Positions 58,585 through 64,000 of a stretch of DNA of 64,000 nucleotides are shown here, one piece after another. The position numbers and the translations under genes were made by a program. Positions within the stretch are counted from its first letter, which is position 1; each line of letters opens with the position of its first letter. The DNA lies in contig NZ_BNAI01000004.1 of the NCBI RefSeq assembly GCF_014653215.1, positions 1 through 64,000 of the forward strand, written 5' to 3'. Origin of the DNA: Pseudolysinimonas yzui. GTDB taxonomy: Bacteria; Actinomycetota; Actinomycetes; Actinomycetales; Microbacteriaceae. Below the pieces are notes generated by a model. That model did no database searches, had not been told where the DNA came from, and saw only the letters and a program-made list of their open reading frames with translations.

Positions 58585-59525
58585 CAGACCGTCCCGACGG
58601 ATCCCACCGCACCGGGCGTGTACCGCAGCCCCCACGATCCTTCCGACGACTCCCCCGGCTCGAGCCAGATGAGACCCTGCCCCGAGTTGAGGGCGTCGGG
58701 CGGAGCGGTCATCGGCTCGACCGCGACCGCCAGGCCGGGCACGCCCTTGCGCGGGAACTTCGGGGTCGTGAAGACCTGGAGGTACCCCCAGTCGACGTCT
58801 TGCACCAGCTCGACCGTCGACCCGTCGGGGGCGGAGAGCCAGGCACTCGCGCCATCCCGGTGGGTGACACCCCCGAAGGCGGTGTCGTAGTCGAGATCGC
58901 CGACGCGAAGGCCGCCACGGGCGTCGAAGCGGGTGCCGTCGACCGGTCGCTCGGCGATGGGGTTGAGTCGATCGTCGACGTCGAAGTAGGTCGCCGCGGC
59001 GATCGTCAGCACGAGGTCGTCCACCGGGTGGTCGCCGACCCGCAGGAACGGATGCGTTCCCACCGCGTACGGCGCGCGCCGGTCGCCGAGGTTGGTGACG
59101 CCGTGGGTGACGGTGAGCCCGTCGCCGCGCGCCTCGTACCGCACCCAGGTGTCGAGCAGGAACGGCCAGCCGTGCTGCGGAGCGATGAGGGCGCCCAAGG
59201 TGACCGCGTCGCTCGTCTGCTCGCGTACCTCGTAGTCGGCGTACCGCAGCAGCCCGTGCAGCGCGTTTCCGCGATCGCGCTCGGTGAGGTCGAGCTGCTG
59301 CGCCTCGCCGTCGAGACTCCACACCCCGTCGCGCACCCGGTTCGGCCACGGCGCGAGCACGATCCCATTGCCGAAGGGCGGCGCTCCGGTGCCGTCGGTG
59401 GTCTCCGTGATCGCGACACCTCCGACGGTGAGCGACCGCAGCACCGCCGCGACGGTGCCGATCTCGGCGCGGGCGCCGTCCGACTCGATGACAAGGTGGC
59501 GGCCGGCGGCGTCGACGTGATTCAC
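58584..59525 (-). CDS. galM: Aldose 1-epimerase family protein
   Basis: A 313-residue beta-sandwich mutarotase. Seen: NRVRDGVWSLDG, NALHGLLRYADYEV with the conserved histidine, VGTHPFLRVG with the second histidine, and a glutamate in VAVEPMTAPPDAL. It equilibrates alpha and beta anomers of galactose or glucose. GTG at 59525 is used. It lies in a galactose block but on the opposite strand to galT-galK, behind the DeoR regulator. Confidence 0.85.
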   Translation of the reverse strand: MNHVDAAGRHLVIESDGARAEIGTVAAVLRSLTVGGVAITETTDGTGAPPFGNGIVLAPWPNRVRDGVWSLDGEAQQLDLTERDRGNALHGLLRYADYEVREQTSDAVTLGALIAPQHGWPFLLDTWVRYEARGDGLTVTHGVTNLGDRRAPYAVGTHPFLRVGDHPVDDLVLTIAAATYFDVDDRLNPIAERPVDGTRFDARGGLRVGDLDYDTAFGGVTHRDGASAWLSAPDGSTVELVQDVDWGYLQVFTTPKFPRKGVPGLAVAVEPMTAPPDALNSGQGLIWLEPGESSEGSWGLRYTPGAVGSVGTV

Positions 59526-59535
59526 GACGGCCAGC

Positions 59536-60306
59536 CTAGGCCGCGACGACGAGACGTGTCGCGGGCGGCACGACGACGGCATCCGCTTCCGGCCCCGCGG
59601 TGACCACCGTGCCGAAGTCGGCGAGGGGAGCCACGGCGCTCAGGTCGCGTCGACCGAACTTCGAGGTGTCGGCGACGAGCACGCTCGACGACGACGCAGC
59701 GATCATCGCGCGCTTCACGGCGGCCTCCGGCAGGTTCACGTTGGTGACCCGGCCCTCGGCGACGCCCGTGCAGCCGAGGATGGCGAGGTCGGCGTGCAAC
59801 CCCCGCAGGGTGTCGGCCGCGATCGTGTCGACGAGCGAGTGCTGCAGCGGGCGCAGGATGCCCCCGGTGACGATGACGGTGAACCGCGGGATCGCCGCCT
59901 CGAGGGTGTGCGCGATCGAGAGGCCGTTGGTGATGACGACGACGTCGCTCAGGTCGGTGCGGGCGACCAGCGCCGTCGCGACCGCGTGGGTGGTCGACCC
60001 GACGTCGAGCATGACGCTCGATCCGCTCGTGACGAGTCGCGCGGCCGCGACTCCGATCGCCCGCTTGAGTCCGGCATCCCGCTCGGCCGTCGCTTCGACG
60101 GGGGCCTCGCGCACCGACTCCGCCGCGACGGCTCCGCCGTGCACCCTCCGGGCGATTCCGCGCGCGGCGAGCACGCCGAGGTCGCTGCGCACGGTCACCT
60201 CGCTGACGCCGAGCCGGGCGCTCGCCTCGGCCACGGCGACGAACCCCTGTTCGGCGAGCAGGCGGCCGAGGGCGGCCCGCCGGGCCTCGGCGTCGAGCAG
60301 TTCCAT
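59536..60306 (-). CDS. DeoR/GlpR-family regulator of galactose genes
   Basis: A 256-residue repressor. Helix-turn-helix at about 5-60 (RRAALGRLLAEQGFVAVAEA, RLGVSEVTVRSDLGVLAARG); sugar-phosphate sensing domain with DVGSTTHAVATAL and the ITNGLSIAHTLE and GGILRPLQHSLVD motifs. It faces galT-galK across a 50-base interval with repeated CTTTCG half-sites, so it should repress both directions until a sugar phosphate binds. AAAGGA precedes the ATG. Confidence 0.9.
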   Translation of the reverse strand: MELLDAEARRAALGRLLAEQGFVAVAEASARLGVSEVTVRSDLGVLAARGIARRVHGGAVAAESVREAPVEATAERDAGLKRAIGVAAARLVTSGSSVMLDVGSTTHAVATALVARTDLSDVVVITNGLSIAHTLEAAIPRFTVIVTGGILRPLQHSLVDTIAADTLRGLHADLAILGCTGVAEGRVTNVNLPEAAVKRAMIAASSSSVLVADTSKFGRRDLSAVAPLADFGTVVTAGPEADAVVVPPATRLVVAA

Positions 60307-60316
60307 GCTTCGATTC

Positions 60317-60343
60317 CTTTCGGATGCGAAAGGGTTACTTTCG
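60317..60343. promoter_or_regulatory. DeoR-type operator before galT
   Basis: CTTTCG (60317-60322), CGAAAG (60327-60332) and CTTTCG (60338-60343) give one palindrome plus a third half-site. TATCGT at 60345-60350 is a -10 placed 7 bases before the ATG at 60357, implying a leaderless galT message. Confidence 0.65.
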
Positions 60344-60356
60344 CTATCGTAATCGC

Positions 60357-61481
60357 ATGCCCGGAGTCCCGAATCACGGAGTCGTGAAACACACCGCGCA
60401 GCTCGCCGACGGTCGCGACTTGTTCTACTTCGACGATGCCGACACCGCCCTCGGCCCGGAACGCCGCGTCGACGCGCGCGTTCTCGACCCGCGCCCGGTC
60501 ACCGCGACGATGCGCCAGGACGTGCTCACCGGCGACTGGATCACCGTGGCCGCCGCACGCCAGAACCGCGTCTTCCTACCCCCCGCCGACCAGGACCCGC
60601 TCGCGCCGCAGACCCCCGCGAACCCCTCCGAGATCCCGGATGTCTACGACGTCGCCGTCTTCGAGAACCGCTCGCCCTCCTTCGGCCCGGCCCTGGCATC
60701 CGACGCCGACGACCCGCCCCGCGGGCTCGACGATCTCGCCGACCTCGGCCTCGGCCGCACCCGCACCTCCGTCGGACGCTGCGAGGTGGTGTGCTTCAGC
60801 CCCGAACACGAAGGGTCGTTCGGCACGCAGACCGAGAGTCGTGCCCGCACCGTCATCGAGGCCTGGGCCGACCGCACCGCGGCGCTCTCGGCGATGCCGG
60901 GCATCGAGCAGGTGTTCCCGTTCGAGAACCGCGGCGAGGCGATCGGGGTGACGCTTCCGCATCCGCACGGCCAGATCTACGCCTACCCGTACGTCACGCC
61001 GCGGACCACGCGGATGCTCGACGCCGCCGACCGGCTCGGGTCGGGGATGTTCGAGGACATCCTGCAGTTCGAGCGGGCGTCGGAGCGCGTCGTGCTGACC
61101 GGGGAGCACTGGACCGCGTACGTGCCCTTCGCGGCCCGCTGGCCGATCGAGGTGCACCTCGTGCCGCACCGCCACGTGCCCGACTTCGCCGCCACCGACG
61201 AGGAGCAGCGCGCCGAACTCGCACCGCTGTACCTGCGGCTGCTGCGCGGCATCGACGCCCTCTACGACTCCCCCACCCCGTACATCGCCGCCTGGCACCA
61301 GGCCCCGGTGAACGTGGGGCGCCAGGCGGTGCGCCTGCATCTGCAGTTGACCTCGCCGAGGCGCGCCGTCGACCGGCTCAAATACCTCGCCGGGTCGGAG
61401 GCGGCCATGGGAGCCTGGGTCGGCGACATCCCGCCCGAGACGGCGGCAGCGAACATCCGAAAGGCCATCGAATCGGTATGA
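60357..61481 (+). CDS. galT: Galactose-1-phosphate uridylyltransferase
   Basis: A 374-residue GalT with the active-site HPHGQIYAYPY and the second conserved part AAWHQAPVN, plus RCEVVCFSPEHEGSF. It swaps UMP between UDP-glucose and galactose-1-phosphate. I chose ATG 60357 because the -10 at 60345-60350 points to it; ATG 60324 lies inside the operator. Its stop overlaps galK by ATGA. No galE is in the window. Confidence 0.93.
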   Translation: MPGVPNHGVVKHTAQLADGRDLFYFDDADTALGPERRVDARVLDPRPVTATMRQDVLTGDWITVAAARQNRVFLPPADQDPLAPQTPANPSEIPDVYDVAVFENRSPSFGPALASDADDPPRGLDDLADLGLGRTRTSVGRCEVVCFSPEHEGSFGTQTESRARTVIEAWADRTAALSAMPGIEQVFPFENRGEAIGVTLPHPHGQIYAYPYVTPRTTRMLDAADRLGSGMFEDILQFERASERVVLTGEHWTAYVPFAARWPIEVHLVPHRHVPDFAATDEEQRAELAPLYLRLLRGIDALYDSPTPYIAAWHQAPVNVGRQAVRLHLQLTSPRRAVDRLKYLAGSEAAMGAWVGDIPPETAAANIRKAIESV

Positions 61482-62641
61482 GCGACCTGCGTGACGACGT
61501 GCGCACCCTGTTCACCCAGATCACCGGACGCGCACCGGACGGTCTGTGGTCGGCGCCTGGCCGCGTCAACCTGATCGGCGAGCACACCGACTACAACGAC
61601 GGCTTCGTGCTGCCGTTCGCGATCGACCGGCGCACGATCGTCGCGGCGGGAGCTCGCGAGGATGCCGTGCTGCGGGTCGCGAGCACCTTCTCCGACGACG
61701 CCGTCGAGATCCCCCTCGGCGACCTCGAGGGAGCGCGCGGCCGCGCCGGCTGGGCCGACTATCCGCTCGGCGTCGCCTGGGCCCTCGGCCGCTCGGGCGC
61801 CGACCTGGCCGCGGTTCCGGGGGTCGACCTCGTGATCGACTCCAACGTTCCGGTCGGTGCGGGCCTGTCATCGTCGGCGGCCATCGAGTGCGCCGTCGCC
61901 CTCGCGCTCGACGACCTGTGGCGTCTCGGCCTCGCGCGACCCGCCCTCGCCCGCGCCGGGCAGCTCGCCGAGAACGAGTTCGTCGGCGCTCCGACCGGCA
62001 TCATGGACCAGTCGGCGTCGCTGCTCGGCCAGGCCGACGCCGCCGTGTTCCTCGACTGCCGCACCCTCGACGCCGAGATCGTTCCGCTCGGCTTCGCCGC
62101 GGCGGGGCTCACGTTGCTCGTCATGGACACGGGCGTCTCGCACTCGCACGCCACCGGCGGCTACGGCGAACGCCGCGCGTCGTGCGAGGCCGGGGCGGCC
62201 GCACTCGGCGTGCCCGCGCTGCGCGACCTCACGGTCGACGACCTCGCGCGCGCCCGCGACCTGCTCGACGACGTCACCTTCCGCCGCGTGCGGCACGTCG
62301 TCACCGAGAATCAGCGGGTGCTGGATGTCGTGCGCACCCTGCGCACGGAGGGCGCGGCGGGGATCGGGGAGCTGCTCGACGCCTCGCACGTGTCGATGCG
62401 CGACGACTTCGAGATCTCGGTGCCCGAACTCGACCTCGCCGTCGAGACCGCCCGCGAGCACGGCGCACTCGGCGCCCGGATGACCGGCGGCGGGTTCGGC
62501 GGGGCCGCGATCGCCCTCGCCCCGCTCGACGCGGTGTCGCGCATCCAGGTCGCCGTCGACGGCGCCTTCGCCGAACACGGCTTCGCCGCCCCCGAGGTCT
62601 ACCCCGTGCGCCCCTCCGCCGGGGCCGCCCGCGACGCCTGA
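61478..62641 (+). CDS. galK: Galactokinase
   Basis: A 387-residue GHMP kinase. The galactokinase signature GRVNLIGEHTDYNDGFVLPFAI is near residue 28, the ATP loop VPVGAGLSSSAAIE near 124-137, and the third motif RMTGGGFGGAAIAL near the end. It phosphorylates galactose at C1. It is translated together with galT. Downstream lies a palindromic repeat that may end transcription. Confidence 0.95.
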   Translation: MSDLRDDVRTLFTQITGRAPDGLWSAPGRVNLIGEHTDYNDGFVLPFAIDRRTIVAAGAREDAVLRVASTFSDDAVEIPLGDLEGARGRAGWADYPLGVAWALGRSGADLAAVPGVDLVIDSNVPVGAGLSSSAAIECAVALALDDLWRLGLARPALARAGQLAENEFVGAPTGIMDQSASLLGQADAAVFLDCRTLDAEIVPLGFAAAGLTLLVMDTGVSHSHATGGYGERRASCEAGAAALGVPALRDLTVDDLARARDLLDDVTFRRVRHVVTENQRVLDVVRTLRTEGAAGIGELLDASHVSMRDDFEISVPELDLAVETAREHGALGARMTGGGFGGAAIALAPLDAVSRIQVAVDGAFAEHGFAAPEVYPVRPSAGAARDA

Positions 62642-62649
62642 CCCATCGC

Positions 62650-62731
62650 TGGTCGAGTAGCCGCCGGAGGCGGCGTGTCGAGACCCCGCGCCCGGTCTCG
62701 ACACGCGACCCGCCGGGTCGCTACTCGACCA
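62650..62731. repeat. Inverted pair of dispersed palindromic repeats
   Basis: Two units face each other: TGGTCGAGTAGC...GTGTCGAGACC (62650-62685) and GGTCTCGACAC...GCTACTCGACCA (62694-62731). They could fold into one long hairpin between convergent galK and folD. The single unit at 33534-33571 is a copy of the left arm. Confidence 0.75.
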
Positions 62732-62743
62732 CCGAGGGTGCGC

Positions 62744-63625
62744 TCAGGCGGACTGGCGCTCGGCGGCGTCGACGACGTTGGAGAGCAGCAGGGCGCGGGT
62801 CATCGGGCCGACGCCGCCGGGGTTGGGCGAGAGCCAGCCCGCGACCTCCTTCGCCGCCGGGTCGACGTCGCCGTGTAGGCGCGCCTTGCCGGAGTCGGTC
62901 ATGCCCACCCGGGTGACCCCGACATCCAGCACTGCGGCGCCGGGTTTGATCCACTCGGCCTTCACGAAGTGCGGCACCCCGATCGCGGCGACGACGATGT
63001 CGGCGCGGCGCACCTCGGTCGGCAGGTCGACGGTGCGGGAATGGGTGAGGGTCACGGTCGCGTCGATGCCCTTGCGGGTGAAGACGAGCCCGAGCGGGCG
63101 GCCGACGGTGAGCCCGCGGCCGACGATCACGACGTGCTTGCCGGCGATCGGAACGTCATGGCGACGCAGCAGCTCGACGACCCCCGCGGGGGTGCAGGGC
63201 AGCGGCGAGTGCAGGTCGCCTTCGACGCCGAGCACGAGGCGCCCGAGGTTGGTCGGGTGCAGGCCGTCGGCGTCTTTCGCGGGGTCGATGAGTTCGAGGA
63301 TCGCGTTCTCGTCGATGCCCTTCGGCAGCGGCAGCTGCACGATGTAGCCGGTCACCGACGGGTCGGCGTTGAGCCCGGCGACCGCCGAACGCACCTCGGC
63401 CTCGGAAGCCGTGGCCGGCAGTTCGACGGGGATCGAGCGGATGCCGACCTCGGCGCAGTCGCGGTGTTTGCTCGACACGTACGAGATCGAGCCGGGGTCT
63501 TCCCCGACCAGCAGGGTGCCGAGGCCGGGGACGATCCCCCGGGCGGCGAGGGCCTCGATGCGTTCCCGCAGTTCGTTCTTGATGGCGGTCGCCGTGGCGA
63601 CGCCGTCGAGTGTGATGGCTGTCAT
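62744..63625 (-). CDS. folD: FolD: methylene-THF dehydrogenase/cyclohydrolase
   Basis: A 293-residue bifunctional enzyme. The catalytic lysine is in [11 protein letters not shown]; further signatures are [24 protein letters not shown], the NADP site [18 protein letters not shown] and the C-terminal [15 protein letters not shown]. It converts 5,10-methylene-THF to 10-formyl-THF. It overlaps the glyA end by 4 bases, so the one-carbon genes are co-translated. Confidence 0.96.
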   Translation of the reverse strand: MTAITLDGVATATAIKNELRERIEALAARGIVPGLGTLLVGEDPGSISYVSSKHRDCAEVGIRSIPVELPATASEAEVRSAVAGLNADPSVTGYIVQLPLPKGIDENAILELIDPAKDADGLHPTNLGRLVLGVEGDLHSPLPCTPAGVVELLRRHDVPIAGKHVVIVGRGLTVGRPLGLVFTRKGIDATVTLTHSRTVDLPTEVRRADIVVAAIGVPHFVKAEWIKPGAAVLDVGVTRVGMTDSGKARLHGDVDPAAKEVAGWLSPNPGGVGPMTRALLLSNVVDAAERQSA

Positions 63626-64000
63626 CGCCAGCTCCCGGGGCTCGTCAGGCCGGGGTAGAGCGGGAAGGCCGAGGCGAGGGCTTCGACACGCGCGCGCAGA
63701 GCCGGCAGGTCAGGGTCGGCTTTCAGGGTAGCCGCGATGATCTCGGCGACCTCGGCGAATTCCGTGTCCTGGAAACCGCGGGTGGCCAGGGCCGGCGTTC
63801 CGATGCGGATGCCGGACGTCACCATCGGCGGGCGGGGGTCGTTCGGCACCGAGTTCTTGTTCACCGTGATGCCCACCTCGTGCAGCAGGTTCTCGGCATC
63901 CTGACCGGTGAGCTGCGAGTTGCGCAGGTCGACGAGCACCAGGTGCACGTCGGTTCCGCCGGAGAGCACCGAGATGCCGCGCTCGGCCACATCGGCCCGC
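63622..64000 (-). CDS. glyA: Serine hydroxymethyltransferase, C-terminal part (cut by window end)
   Basis: The last 126 residues of [26 protein letters not shown], then [21 protein letters not shown] and [15 protein letters not shown]. The PLP lysine region lies beyond the window. It makes glycine and 5,10-methylene-THF from serine, feeding FolD encoded next to it. Confidence 0.95.
   Translation of the reverse strand, partial: RADVAERGISVLSGGTDVHLVLVDLRNSQLTGQDAENLLHEVGITVNKNSVPNDPRPPMVTSGIRIGTPALATRGFQDTEFAEVAEIIAATLKADPDLPALRARVEALASAFPLYPGLTSPGSWR

Overview
The window looks like chromosome of a high-GC actinobacterium, most likely a member of the Microbacteriaceae. Reasons: strong GC bias at third codon positions, a fused ispDF gene behind carD, the carD-ispDF-cysS-rlmB and ppk-mutT1-type gene pairs known from mycobacteria and relatives, a GlnR-type orphan regulator, a senX3/regX3-phoU-gpm block, a sigK-rskA-dipZ-fasciclin block, a tRNA gene without encoded CCA, and many start codons that sit where transcription should begin (leaderless mRNAs). 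The genus cannot be named from this alone.

Layout. 1-90 is the tail of an IS30-family transposase. 183-2442 holds an acyl-CoA thioesterase and a DUF4032 protein. 2445-7714 is a compact resistance/export-like module of visibly lower GC than its surroundings for its first four genes: a TetR regulator, a methyltransferase, an APH-like kinase, a second methyltransferase on the other strand, then an MMPL transporter. Two promoters in it (before tetR and before the MMPL gene) share four TetR-type operators in an identical geometry.

7724-30627 is a large accessory catabolic region that I cannot match to a described pathway: an alpha-keto acid dehydrogenase (fused E1 plus E2), VOC protein, GntR regulator, aldehyde dehydrogenase, 3-hydroxyisobutyrate-dehydrogenase-like protein, a degenerate SDR, an M24 'pita-bread' protein with a substituted metal ligand, a cupin regulator, an ABC importer with a fused ATPase-permease, three paralogous amidohydrolases, a zinc alcohol dehydrogenase, a Dabb protein and a tandem pair of ketopantoate-reductase-like enzymes. 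Most are linked by 4-base stop/start overlaps. The simplest reading is uptake of a small amide- or N-heterocycle-type compound, hydrolysis or deamination by the amidohydrolases, redox steps, and entry to central metabolism through the TPP dehydrogenase.

30624-51480 is mostly core genome: rlmB, cysS, ispDF, carD, senX3-regX3, phoU, gpmA, a YgfZ-type protein, a nitrobindin-like protein, glnR, ppk, a NUDIX/phosphatase fusion and pstSCAB. PHO-box-like 11-base repeats occur before phoU, ppk and pstS, tying the phosphate genes together. 51519-55512 holds rskA, sigK, dipZ and a fasciclin lipoprotein, with three matching SigK-like promoters. 55553-64000 has small hypotheticals, tRNA-Lys, a VIT1/ferritin-like transporter, a galactose block (galM, DeoR regulator, galT, galK), then folD and the end of glyA, which runs off the window. 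Palindromic dispersed repeats of a kind common in this family lie at 33534-33571 and 62650-62731.
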